Shown here piece after piece: positions 1 to 6,197 of a stretch of 7,964 bases of DNA (its first letter is position 1; every line of letters begins with the position of its first letter). The notes under the pieces were generated by a model that was not told the origin of the DNA, made no database searches, and worked only from the letters and a program-made list of their open reading frames with translations. The stretch is from Phormidesmis priestleyi (GTDB taxonomy: Bacteria; Cyanobacteriota; Cyanobacteriia; Phormidesmidales; Phormidesmidaceae). A program made the translations under genes and the position numbers. The stretch spans positions 1,613 through 9,576 of the forward strand of contig QBMP01000275.1 in assembly GCA_003242115.1 (NCBI GenBank), in the 5' to 3' direction.

Positions 1-510
1 AAAGAAAGCCGAGTCGCATCAGAAGGGCTGGTACACAGCTACATTCATACCGGCGGTCGAGTCGGCGTTTTAGTAGAAATCAACTGTGAAACTGACTTCG
101 TGGCTCGCCACGAAGAATTCAAGGCGCTAGCACAAGATGTCGCCATGCAGATTGCCGCCTCGCCCAACGTCGAGTACGTCAGAGTCAGCGATATCCCAAC
201 GGCTTTGGCCGAGAGCGAAAAGCAAATCGAAATGGGCCGCGATGACTTGGGCAACAAGCCCGACAACATCAAAGAGAAAATTGTCCAAGGCCGCATTGAT
301 AAGCGCCTTAAAGAGCTGTCCTTAGTCGATCAACCCTTTATTAAAGATCAAAACATCACCGTCGAAGAGCTGGTCAAGCAGGCCGTTTCTAAGCTCGGCG
401 AAAACATTCAAATTCGCCGCTTTTCTCGCTTTATTTTGGGTGAAGGCATCGAAAAAGAAACGGTCAGCTTCGCCGATGAAGTAGCCGCTCAAACGGGTCA
501 AAAGAAATAG
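1..510 (+). CDS. tsf: Elongation factor Ts, 3' part (5' end outside window)
   Basis: EF-Ts is the cytosolic guanine-nucleotide exchange factor that releases GDP from EF-Tu during translation elongation. The frame is open from base 1 and gives 169 residues up to a TAG at 508-510. The hallmark segment CETDFVAR, which in this family lies in the region contacting EF-Tu, is at visible residues 29-36. It is preceded by the usual Tyr-Ile-His-x-Gly-Gly-Arg-x-Gly-Val strand and followed by the core dimerisation-type subdomain, ending in a normal C-terminal stretch ([11 protein letters not shown] near the end). The N-terminal UBA-like domain, roughly 50 residues by comparison with short cyanobacterial EF-Ts, is cut off by the window edge. 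The GTG at 100-102 is an internal Val codon inside the TDFV motif, not a start. In most bacteria rpsB lies directly upstream; that is expected here but not visible. An intrinsic terminator follows 60 bp after the stop. Confidence 0.97.
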   Translation, partial: KESRVASEGLVHSYIHTGGRVGVLVEINCETDFVARHEEFKALAQDVAMQIAASPNVEYVRVSDIPTALAESEKQIEMGRDDLGNKPDNIKEKIVQGRIDKRLKELSLVDQPFIKDQNITVEELVKQAVSKLGENIQIRRFSRFILGEGIEKETVSFADEVAAQTGQKK

Positions 511-535
511 GGCAAATTTTGCTAGCGCCGGTCGG

Positions 536-555
536 TTGGCAGTCATTTGGCAGTC
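536..555. repeat. Two direct copies of TTGGCAGTC, 11-bp period
   Basis: TTGGCAGTC occurs at 536-544 and 547-555, just after the tsf stop and before its terminator. The 11-bp spacing is about one helical turn, so a protein-binding role can be imagined, but two short copies in a 3' UTR may equally be chance slippage. Confidence 0.4.
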
Positions 556-570
556 GTCATGGCTTGAAGA

Positions 571-611
571 ATCGGGCTCTTCACTTTAACGAGGGGCTCG
601 ATTTTTATTTT
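571..611 (+). terminator. Intrinsic terminator of tsf
   Basis: Bases 571-582 (ATCGGGCTCTTC) can pair with 591-602 (GAGGGGCTCGAT) over 12 positions, nine Watson-Crick and three G-U, with an 8-base loop (ACTTTAAC). The stem is followed directly by TTTTATTTT at 603-611. This is a standard Rho-independent terminator and fits the end of the rpsB-tsf transcript. On the opposite strand the stem has A-C mismatches in place of the G-U pairs and no T-run, so it works in the + direction only. Confidence 0.75.
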
Positions 612-751
612 CTGCTGGAGAAAAGCTCTCTTGATAACACTTTTGAGCTGCTTAAGCGCAAATTAAAAGCAGCATGATGGCAAAATCGCTATGGTATAGC
701 CAGAGTTGGAAGCATATTTGCGCTCTGTATTTGTCCTCTGGTGTACCCTTC

Positions 752-780
752 GATCGGGAAATTGATCGGGAAAGGATCGG
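752..780. repeat. Tandem GATCGGGAA-type repeats upstream of the 537-aa gene
   Basis: GATCGGGAA is at 752-760 and 764-772, and a shortened copy GATCGG at 775-780, giving spacings of 12 and 11 bp. The array lies about 30 bp upstream of the candidate -35 box, a position where an activator or repressor could bind. The rest of 612-808 shows no ORF, tRNA or clear structure. Function is inference only. Confidence 0.4.
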
Positions 781-808
781 CTGACTAGCAAACTAGCGAT
801 TACTTATA

Positions 809-837
809 TTGCCAACACAGTATATCGCCCGTACAGT
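809..837 (+). promoter_or_regulatory. Candidate sigma70-type promoter for the 537-aa gene and recG
   Basis: TTGCCA (809-814, five of six matches to TTGACA) is separated by 17 bp from TACAGT (832-837, four of six matches to TATAAT). Transcription would begin near 844, giving a very short leader of about 15 nt before the ATG at 859. The spacing is ideal but the -10 box is imperfect. The location just downstream of the tsf terminator makes biological sense. Confidence 0.35.
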
Positions 838-858
838 GGCGAAAGTTATACGGAACAC

Positions 859-2472
859 ATGGTCAAAGCAAGTAGCCAAATCGAACAGGAGCTGGCGCTG
901 CTCCAAACGCAGACAGAGCAGATGGCTGAAGCGTTAGAGCCTTTGTATGAAGGGTATCTAAAGGCGCTGAGCGAAGCTGGAAAGCAGCAGCTAATGATGG
1001 CGGCCTACCACTTGTGCACTCAGGCATATCCAGATAAATTTTTGGCATTATCGTGGGATCAGCGCCATCGCTTGCAGCAGACTTTGCAGGCCATAGCCGG
1101 TCAAATTTATGAGCAGCTCACCGTGCAGCGCTCACAAGCTCAGAAAATGAGCCGACAGCCTCAGCAGCAGCAAGGGCTGGCCTTTTTGCAGCGGCTGTTA
1201 GCGGCACGGTCAGGTGGAAGTGCGAGGGTCATGAAGGCTCGTGACTTTCAGAGGCTGAGAGATCTAGAAGATGGAGAAGATGGAGAAGATGGAGACGAGT
1301 TAGGAGGCGGTAGGCGATCGCCCTTCAATCAACCAAACACCGACTCCGATGATCTAACCGCCGAAGACTTTTCTAGCGAAGACTTTTCTAACGAAGAGTT
1401 CTCTAATGAAGAGCTTGTCGATCAAGTCTTCTCTACTGAAGCACTGCAAGCCGATAACTACGACGATGAAGCCTTCGATTCGATTGACTTTGAAGACGAC
1501 GATGGCCTAGATGAAAAAACGCCTTCAGACGAAGACGACATCGACTTTGAAATGGACGTTCCAGCAGCCGATCAGCGCCTTACCCTCACTGAAGAAGAAG
1601 ACTTACTCGCAGCACTGGAAGGCTTAGCGCGTCGATCTTTGCAGACTAAAGAAACGGTAGAAATTGCCAACGATGAAGCCGAACAGCCATTAGCACCGGC
1701 TCATTTGATGAAGCAACAGATCCTGCTGGAAAAGGCAATTCAAAATGTGTTCAGTGCGATTTCAGAAGAGGCCAACGCTCTCTTGCAAAAATCAGAGATC
1801 ATGCCCAGTTTTCCAAAAGCGCTACTCGCTGCCGCCACCGATCCAAGAGGACTAGGAGAACCTGTCAATGCAGTGCCCAATGTCGTAAAAATGTCAGTAC
1901 GAGTAATGCATGGAGACGCTTTCATAGACTCCGATGCAGACGATGAATTAGACGATCATGAGCTAGACGACATCGACTCAGAAGACATGACCTCAAACGA
2001 TAAATCTCGAAGAGAACCGCCAGAAAGACGGCCAGAAAGACGGCCAGAAAGACGGCCAGAAAGACGGCCAGAAAGACCATCTGAAGAACCGCCCGAAGAA
2101 TTTAGATATCGACGAGACGAGCGGCGCAGACGGGAGCCCAACTCAAGGCGAAGTGATCGAATCTCTTCACGCCGGGATTCATCAAAACGGATGACGGGCA
2201 GATCGGCTTCATCTATGCGGCGAATCACCCCGCGTAAGATTCAAGAAATTGACGCCCTGCCCGATCTCGCTGCGATTAGTATGCGGCTAAGCGAGATAGA
2301 ATTCACCGATCCAGCGGCATCGGCTTGGCGAAATCGCTTACGGCAAAAACTAAGCGAGTTAAAGAAGCTAGCAGGACGCTATAAAAAGGCTCAAAAATCC
2401 CTGGAAACAGCTCAGGCAGAAGATGCTTGGCGCGCTAGCTGGACAGTGCGCCAAGCCGATGAGCTGACGTAG
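859..2472 (+). CDS. Uncharacterised acidic/basic repeat protein upstream of recG
   Basis: I do not recognise a named family. The 537-aa product has a clear modular build. Residues 1-100 are soluble, helical and heptad-like with a Gln-rich end (QPQQQQG). Residues 130-245 are strongly acidic and low-complexity. Residues 283-355 form a second ordered block (MKQQILLEKAIQNVF, then DPRGLGEPVNAVPNVVKM). Residues 355-378 are again very acidic. Residues 380-460 are Arg-rich, starting with a PERR repeat. Residues 461-537 form a helical, partly coiled-coil C-terminal block with Trp at 490s-530. There is no signal peptide, transmembrane segment or nucleotide-binding loop. The ATG at 859 is the first in frame; only a weak GGA lies before it. 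recG starts 14 bp after the TAG, so the two are probably co-transcribed. The alternating acidic and basic disordered arms suggest nucleic-acid or protein interaction, possibly with RecG; that is inference. I recall unnamed proteins at this locus in other cyanobacteria, but cannot verify homology here. Confidence 0.85.
   Translation: MVKASSQIEQELALLQTQTEQMAEALEPLYEGYLKALSEAGKQQLMMAAYHLCTQAYPDKFLALSWDQRHRLQQTLQAIAGQIYEQLTVQRSQAQKMSRQPQQQQGLAFLQRLLAARSGGSARVMKARDFQRLRDLEDGEDGEDGDELGGGRRSPFNQPNTDSDDLTAEDFSSEDFSNEEFSNEELVDQVFSTEALQADNYDDEAFDSIDFEDDDGLDEKTPSDEDDIDFEMDVPAADQRLTLTEEEDLLAALEGLARRSLQTKETVEIANDEAEQPLAPAHLMKQQILLEKAIQNVFSAISEEANALLQKSEIMPSFPKALLAAATDPRGLGEPVNAVPNVVKMSVRVMHGDAFIDSDADDELDDHELDDIDSEDMTSNDKSRREPPERRPERRPERRPERRPERPSEEPPEEFRYRRDERRRREPNSRRSDRISSRRDSSKRMTGRSASSMRRITPRKIQEIDALPDLAAISMRLSEIEFTDPAASAWRNRLRQKLSELKKLAGRYKKAQKSLETAQAEDAWRASWTVRQADELT
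1267..1293 (+). repeat. Three tandem 9-bp GAAGATGGA units (Glu-Asp-Gly)3
   Basis: Three perfect copies of GAAGATGGA lie in frame from codon 137 of the 537-aa gene and encode Glu-Asp-Gly three times, followed by Asp-Glu. The identity at DNA level shows recent slippage expansion in the acidic linker. Confidence 0.8.
1313..1322. repeat. HIP1 palindrome GGCGATCGCC; one of six GCGATCGC cores in the window
   Basis: This is the only full GGCGATCGCC decamer; further GCGATCGC octamers are at 3645-3652, 4423-4430, 5412-5419, 5917-5924 and 7356-7363. HIP1 is a highly iterated palindrome known from many cyanobacterial genomes. Six octamers in about 8 kb is far above the random expectation and supports a cyanobacterial origin. 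They fall in genes and in the recG-rimP gap alike. Confidence 0.9.
1363..1416 (+). repeat. 15-bp imperfect tandem repeat encoding Glu-Asp-Phe-Ser-Ser/Asn
   Basis: Units at 1363-1377, 1378-1392 and 1393-1407, plus a partial unit at 1408-1416, read GAAGACTTTTCTAGC and close variants. They encode EDFSS, EDFSN, EEFSN and EEL in the acidic linker of the 537-aa protein. Divergence between copies suggests an older duplication than the EDG and PERR arrays. Confidence 0.75.
2020..2079 (+). repeat. 12-bp minisatellite CCAGAAAGACGG, five units (Pro-Glu-Arg-Arg)
   Basis: Four perfect copies of CCAGAAAGACGG run from 2020 to 2067, and a fifth at 2068-2079 ends in CCA instead of CGG. They are in frame from codon 388 of the 537-aa gene and encode PERR four times and then PERP. 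Perfect identity of the copies implies recent expansion and probable length variation between strains. They open the Arg-rich segment of the protein. Confidence 0.9.
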
Positions 2473-2486
2473 GATGCATCTTTGCA

Positions 2487-5186
2487 ATGAACAAAAACCC
2501 ACCGCTTCATGGTCAATCTCATGACCCGTCTCATGGCCAGTCTTCACAGCCGTCAGCGCCACCTGCTGGGCTGGACTGGGTGCGCTTGCAAAAAGCTCTG
2601 AGCATAGAATCTGAACGAGGGTTTAACAATATTGAAGGCCATCAGCAGCGCTTTAGTGAGTTTGTTGCGAGTAGCCTGTTAGAAGGACTAAGCTCACTTG
2701 TCGCTAACCATTCAGGGCAATTGCCGGATGGCGACAAGTGGAAAACGCTGGCCGAAAATTTTGACACCTACAGCGATCTCTCTTTTTCTCAACGACAGCA
2801 TTTAGTCGCAGATACCCGCCGCTTTCTCCATCGGGCTCGGCAAGCGGCTGAATCACTGCCGCTGTTTGCTCATAGCAGTACTGAAAAAACTGCCGAAAGT
2901 GGCGCTAGCTACGATCCAGAAGCAAGTAAATCTACAAGTAAATCCAAAAGCACCCACCGCAAGCCAAAATCTCCCAAAACAACCGACGTCACCGGCTTAG
3001 TCAACCGATCTCAGTCTAATCATCCGCTCGATAAACCCCTCACTTATCTCTCTGGCATCGGCGAATATAAGGCCGAAAAGTTGGCCAAGCTAGGGCTGTT
3101 GAGCCTGCGAGATGTGTTGTTTTACTATCCTCGCGACTATATCGACTATGCGCATCAGGTCAAAATCAAAGATCTCGTGCCCGGAGAAACCGTGACCATT
3201 GTGACAACGGTTAAGCGCTGTAACTGTTTTAACAGTCCGCGCAATGCCAAGCTCACTATTTTTGAATTGACGGTCTACGACAGCAGCTCGCGGCTTAAAA
3301 TTAGCCGTTTTTTAGCGGGCACTCACTTTCGCTCAAGGGGCTGGCAGGAGGGCCAAAAGCGACTGTATCCACCGGGCTCAGTCGTGGCGATTTCGGGTTT
3401 GGTAAAGCAGACCAAATACGGTCTAAATATTGAGAATCCTGAGATTGAGGTGTTAGGCGGTGAAGGCGACACGATTGATTCGCTGACGGTGGGCCGGGTG
3501 GTGCCAGTGTATCCGCTGAGTGAGGGCGTGGGCGCTGATTTGGTGCGCAAGGCGGTGGTAGCAGCGTTGCCGTCGGTCGTGAAGCTGCGCGATCCGCTGC
3601 CGAGAGAGTTGCGTGAGCAGTATGAGCTGGTGGATTTGGTAGTAGCGATCGCTCACATCCATTTTCCACCGAGCACAGAAGCATTAGCTATTGCCCGCCG
3701 TCGCCTCGTTTTTGACGAATTTTTCTACCTCCAGCTCGGCCTGCTTCGCCGCCGCCGTCAGCAGCAGCAGGCCCAAACTACCGTCCAAATGGCCCCAACC
3801 GGCGAACTAATTGACGCTTTTTACAAAGTGCTGCCCTTTGAGCTGACCAATGCCCAAAGCCGAGTCGTGCAGGAAATTTTGACTGATTTACAGGCCAGTG
3901 CGCCGATGAATCGTCTGGTGCAGGGCGATGTCGGCTCCGGCAAAACCGTGGTGGCCGTGATTGGAATGCTGGCCGCGATTCAGGCCGGATACCAGGCGGC
4001 GCTGATGGCTCCTACCGAAGTACTGGCCGAGCAGCACTATCGTAAATTAGTCGAGTGGTTTAACCTGCTGCATTTACCCGTAGAGCTGCTCACCGGCTCT
4101 ACAAAAGCGGCCAAGCGGCGGCAAATTCATAAAGAGCTGATGACCGGCGAACTGCCCGTGTTAGTGGGCACTCATGCGCTGATTGAAGACCCGGTAAAAT
4201 TTACCAATTTAGGACTGGTCGCGATTGATGAGCAGCACCGCTTTGGCGTCGCTCAGCGGGCCAAACTCCAGCAAAAAGGAAACAATCCGCATGTGCTAAC
4301 CCTCACGGCTACCCCGATTCCTCGGACGCTGGCGCTCACCGTTCATGGTGATTTGGATGTGAGCCAAATTGATGAGCTGCCACCCGGTCGCAAGCCGATT
4401 CAGACAACGGTGTTAGGCGGGCGCGATCGCGCTGATGCCTACGACCTCATTAGCCGCGAAATTGATCAAGGCCGCCAAGTCTACATCGTATTGCCCCTAG
4501 TCGAAGAATCAGAAAAGCTAGACCTGCGCTCCGCCACTGAAGAACACCAGCGGCTGCAAGAAACCATTTTCCCAGAATTCAGCGTCGGCCTATTGCACGG
4601 ACGCATGAGTTCGGCTGACAAAGATGCCTCTATCAGCGCCTTTCGCTGTCAGCAAACGCAAATATTGGTTTCCACAACGGTCGTAGAAGTCGGCGTAGAC
4701 GTACCGAATGCCACCGTCATGTTGATTGAACATGCCGAGCGCTTTGGCCTTTCACAGCTTCATCAGCTCAGAGGCCGGGTCGGGCGAGGCGGCTCCCAGT
4801 CTTACTGCTTACTGGTGACCAGCAGCAAAAGTGAGGTGGCCATGCAGCGGCTGCGCGTGTTGGAGCAGTCGCAAGACGGCTTCTTTATTTCAGAAATGGA
4901 TATGCGCTTTCGCGGCCCCGGGCAAGTACTGGGCACCCGACAGTCGGGCCTGCCAGATTTTGCCTTGGCCAGCTTAATTGAAGACCAGGACGTACTAGAG
5001 CTAGCCCGCACAGCGGCCACGAAGGTTTTGGAGACGGGGCTCAAAACCGAAGCCGAAGCTGAAACAAGTGAAAACGCAAAAACGACCAGCGCGACCCTTG
5101 AAGATGGGCTAACGCGCTGGCCACTGATGGAAAAAGAATTAGAGCGCCGCTATCAAAAACTGATGGGCGGCGCGATTTTGACCTGA
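2487..5186 (+). CDS. recG: ATP-dependent DNA helicase RecG with cyanobacterial/plant-type N-terminal extension
   Basis: RecG is a monomeric superfamily 2 translocase that binds branched DNA, reverses stalled replication forks and remodels Holliday junctions and R-loops. The 899-aa product is about 200 residues longer than E. coli RecG. Residues 1-183 are an extension: a His/Ser/Gln-rich start, a conserved-looking block from Trp31 (WVRLQKALSIESERGF), and a Lys/Ser linker. The wedge/OB region starts near 184 (PLTYLSGIGEYKAEKL, YPRDYIDY). Helicase motifs are complete: QxxV-type 'FELTNAQ', Walker A GDVGSGKT at 480-487 (Lys486), motif Ia APTEVLAEQHY, DEQH at 581-584, TATPIPRTL at 607-615, STTVVEVGVDVP, and motif VI QLRGRVGRG at 760-768. 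The RecG-specific TRG region (RFRGPGQVLGTRQSGLPDF) begins at 807. All catalytic residues are present. The ATG lies 14 bp after the upstream gene; TAGGA at 2470-2474 is a distant, weak ribosome site, so translational coupling is possible. No terminator follows closely; the first good one is at 5522-5556. Confidence 0.97.
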   Translation: MNKNPPLHGQSHDPSHGQSSQPSAPPAGLDWVRLQKALSIESERGFNNIEGHQQRFSEFVASSLLEGLSSLVANHSGQLPDGDKWKTLAENFDTYSDLSFSQRQHLVADTRRFLHRARQAAESLPLFAHSSTEKTAESGASYDPEASKSTSKSKSTHRKPKSPKTTDVTGLVNRSQSNHPLDKPLTYLSGIGEYKAEKLAKLGLLSLRDVLFYYPRDYIDYAHQVKIKDLVPGETVTIVTTVKRCNCFNSPRNAKLTIFELTVYDSSSRLKISRFLAGTHFRSRGWQEGQKRLYPPGSVVAISGLVKQTKYGLNIENPEIEVLGGEGDTIDSLTVGRVVPVYPLSEGVGADLVRKAVVAALPSVVKLRDPLPRELREQYELVDLVVAIAHIHFPPSTEALAIARRRLVFDEFFYLQLGLLRRRRQQQQAQTTVQMAPTGELIDAFYKVLPFELTNAQSRVVQEILTDLQASAPMNRLVQGDVGSGKTVVAVIGMLAAIQAGYQAALMAPTEVLAEQHYRKLVEWFNLLHLPVELLTGSTKAAKRRQIHKELMTGELPVLVGTHALIEDPVKFTNLGLVAIDEQHRFGVAQRAKLQQKGNNPHVLTLTATPIPRTLALTVHGDLDVSQIDELPPGRKPIQTTVLGGRDRADAYDLISREIDQGRQVYIVLPLVEESEKLDLRSATEEHQRLQETIFPEFSVGLLHGRMSSADKDASISAFRCQQTQILVSTTVVEVGVDVPNATVMLIEHAERFGLSQLHQLRGRVGRGGSQSYCLLVTSSKSEVAMQRLRVLEQSQDGFFISEMDMRFRGPGQVLGTRQSGLPDFALASLIEDQDVLELARTAATKVLETGLKTEAEAETSENAKTTSATLEDGLTRWPLMEKELERRYQKLMGGAILT

Positions 5187-5327
5187 CGGATTAAACTATC
5201 TGGATTTACCTCAGTGAATATTTTTTGCAAAACACTCAGCAACTCAGCAAGCAGTTCGCATTGCTTAATACTGACTTGACGACGACAGAACTTGGTTTCA
5301 TGCGCTAAACTGTTTATCGCAGTTGGA

Positions 5328-5372
5328 TTTAAGGGGTCTGAAGTGCTGATAGCACCTTGAAGACGCCTTAAA
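5328..5372. other. Strong 45-nt imperfect hairpin / inverted repeat
   Basis: TTTAAGGGGTCT (5328-5339) pairs with AGACGCCTTAAA (5361-5372) at 11 of 12 positions, with a single G-G mismatch. After a small internal loop, AA pairs with TT across one bulged C, and GTGCT (5343-5347) pairs with AGCAC (5351-5355) around a GAT triloop. Because nearly all pairs are Watson-Crick, the same fold is available on both strands. It has no T-run, so it is not an intrinsic terminator. It could be an RNA element, an mRNA-stabilising stem for recG, or a small dispersed inverted repeat. Confidence 0.6.
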
Positions 5373-5378
5373 ACGCCA

Positions 5379-5406
5379 TAAAGACTGGAATTTTGGCGAG
5401 TCTTTA
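5379..5406. other. Second hairpin TAAAGACT/AGTCTTTA
   Basis: TAAAGACT (5379-5386) is perfectly complementary to AGTCTTTA (5399-5406) around a 12-base loop. It begins 6 bp after the 45-nt hairpin. Its left arm follows a near-duplicate of the larger hairpin's right flank: ACGCCTTAA at 5363-5371 and ACGCCATAA at 5373-5381. The two stems may act as one structured unit. Confidence 0.45.
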
Positions 5407-5521
5407 AGCGCGCGATCGCCTGCTTCAGACAGAGTTTATTAAGTTTTTGCTTGGTTTTGACGCTGAGCAAGCCTTCTAAAACGCTGACTGACCTAATTCG
5501 TCTGGCCCTTCGGGTCACCGC

Positions 5522-5556
5522 GAAAAGTGGGAGCTTTAAAAGAGCCCGCTTTTTTT
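5522..5556 (+). terminator. Intrinsic terminator upstream of rimP
   Basis: GAAAAGTGGG (5522-5531) pairs with CCCGCTTTTT (5545-5554), including two G-U pairs. An AG/GA internal mismatch follows, then CTT/AAG closing a TAA triloop. The run of seven T is at 5550-5556. The stem-plus-T-run is good in the + direction only. It lies 336 bp after the recG stop and 89 bp before the rimP ATG, so it may end the recG transcript or act within a rimP-nusA leader. Confidence 0.65.
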
Positions 5557-5645
5557 GTGGGCGTTTTTGGTAACCACTGCCTACAGCTCCTTCAAATACC
5601 CTCAGAGAATGGATAACTGCCGGTATTTTCTTAAAAATCGCCGTT

Positions 5646-6110
5646 ATGACACATCCTTTAGTCCTCCAAGTAATTGAGTTAGCAGCCCCGATTGCCAGTA
5701 GCGTTGGCTTAGAAATCGTGGACGCGGTGTTTCAAACCAATCAAAGTCCGCCCCTATTGCGCCTCAACGTGCGCAATCCAAATCAGGAAGACACTGGGCT
5801 AGACGACTGTGAACGGTTGAGCAAAGCCCTCACTGAGGCGCTAGATGAATCGGATTTGATTCCGGAAGCTTACGTACTGGAGGTATCGAGCCCAGGACTG
5901 TCGGATGTATTGACGAGCGATCGCGACTTTGTAGTTTTCAAAGGCTTTCCAGTGGAAGTTCAGCTCAGCGAACCGCACAAAAAAAAGCAAACTTGGCAGG
6001 GCCACCTCGTCAGCCGCGATGAAGTCGCACTATCGCTCAATCTCAAAGGCAGACCTGTCAAAATTCCGCGTGAGCTAGTGCAGTCCGTTCAGCTCAGCAC
6101 CGAAGAATAG
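5646..6110 (+). CDS. rimP: Ribosome maturation factor RimP
   Basis: RimP binds the free 30S subunit and assists late 16S rRNA folding and assembly of S12 and neighbouring proteins. The 154-aa product has the normal family length and two-domain build. The N-terminal alpha/beta domain (about 1-84) carries LDDCERLSKALTEALD and the signature EVSSPGL at 79-85. The C-terminal SH3-like domain (about 90-154) includes RDFVVFKGFPVEV and ends in basic/hydrophobic strands. After SSPGL the sequence reads Ser-Asp-Val-Leu where many bacteria have Asp-Arg-Pro-Leu; I believe this region varies in cyanobacteria, so it is not a sign of decay. The ATG at 5646 gives the expected N-terminus. No Shine-Dalgarno is visible before it, which is common in cyanobacteria. 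nusA follows after 87 bp, the widespread rimP-nusA arrangement. Confidence 0.95.
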   Translation: MTHPLVLQVIELAAPIASSVGLEIVDAVFQTNQSPPLLRLNVRNPNQEDTGLDDCERLSKALTEALDESDLIPEAYVLEVSSPGLSDVLTSDRDFVVFKGFPVEVQLSEPHKKKQTWQGHLVSRDEVALSLNLKGRPVKIPRELVQSVQLSTEE

Positions 6111-6184
6111 AGAGCTTAGCCAGTCGCAATTCCCCTAACGTTTGATTCTGCTTCCATTAATTATTTTTTCCCAGTTATTTTTTT

Positions 6185-6196
6185 AGAGGTCGCACC
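6185..6196 (+). promoter_or_regulatory. nusA ribosome binding site within a small hairpin
   Basis: AGAGGT at 6185-6190 is a good Shine-Dalgarno, 7 nt before the ATG at 6198, and favours that start over the second ATG at 6204. Its AGGT (6187-6190) is perfectly complementary to ACCT (6194-6197) around a CGC triloop, directly abutting the start codon. The upstream leader (6111-6184) is T-rich and otherwise featureless. Confidence 0.6.
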
Positions 6197-6197
6197 T

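Larger units (their letters stand above)
5187..5645. other. recG-rimP intergenic region, no convincing gene, several hairpins
   Basis: This 459-bp gap has no + strand ORF of note. A stop-free frame on the - strand (GTG start at 5518, running to 5153 inside recG) has no ATG, no ribosome site and no recognisable motif, so I do not call it. The gap holds a tandem ACTCAGCA pair (5234-5241, 5242-5249), a short AACTG/CAGTT stem (5308-5324), the strong hairpin at 5328-5372, a second one at 5379-5406, a HIP1 core at 5412-5419, a GCTTG/CAAGC stem (5449-5472), a TGGCCC/GGGTCA stem (5503-5517) and a terminator at 5522-5556. The rimP-nusA promoter should lie between 5557 and 5645, but I see only poor matches, such as TTGGTA at 5567-5572. 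The hairpin density suggests a structured 3' UTR, small RNA or leader. Confidence 0.6.

Noticed and set aside
1956..2228. Arg/Ser/Gly-rich - strand open frame opposite the PERR repeat
   Set aside because: It is the antisense of a 12-bp repeat, which keeps a frame open mechanically; the + strand frame is continuous and better supported.
3301..3684. Long - strand open frame inside recG
   Set aside because: It lies entirely within the OB/wedge-to-helicase region of an intact RecG and shows no motif; a shadow frame.
5153..5518. Possible 121-aa - strand gene in the recG-rimP gap
   Set aside because: GTG start only, no ribosome site, overlaps the recG 3' end, covers the hairpin structures, and the product has no recognisable motif. 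Kept only as a low-interest observation.
5187..5560. Known structural RNA (tRNA, RNase P RNA, SRP RNA, tmRNA, 6S) in the recG-rimP gap
   Set aside because: I found no cloverleaf, no conserved SRP loop sequences and no RNase P or tmRNA landmarks; the hairpins match no family I can recognise by eye.
5886..5912. RimP signature SSPGL followed by SDVL rather than DRPL as a sign of decay
   Set aside because: The gene is full length with both domains intact, and I believe this position varies among cyanobacterial RimP proteins.
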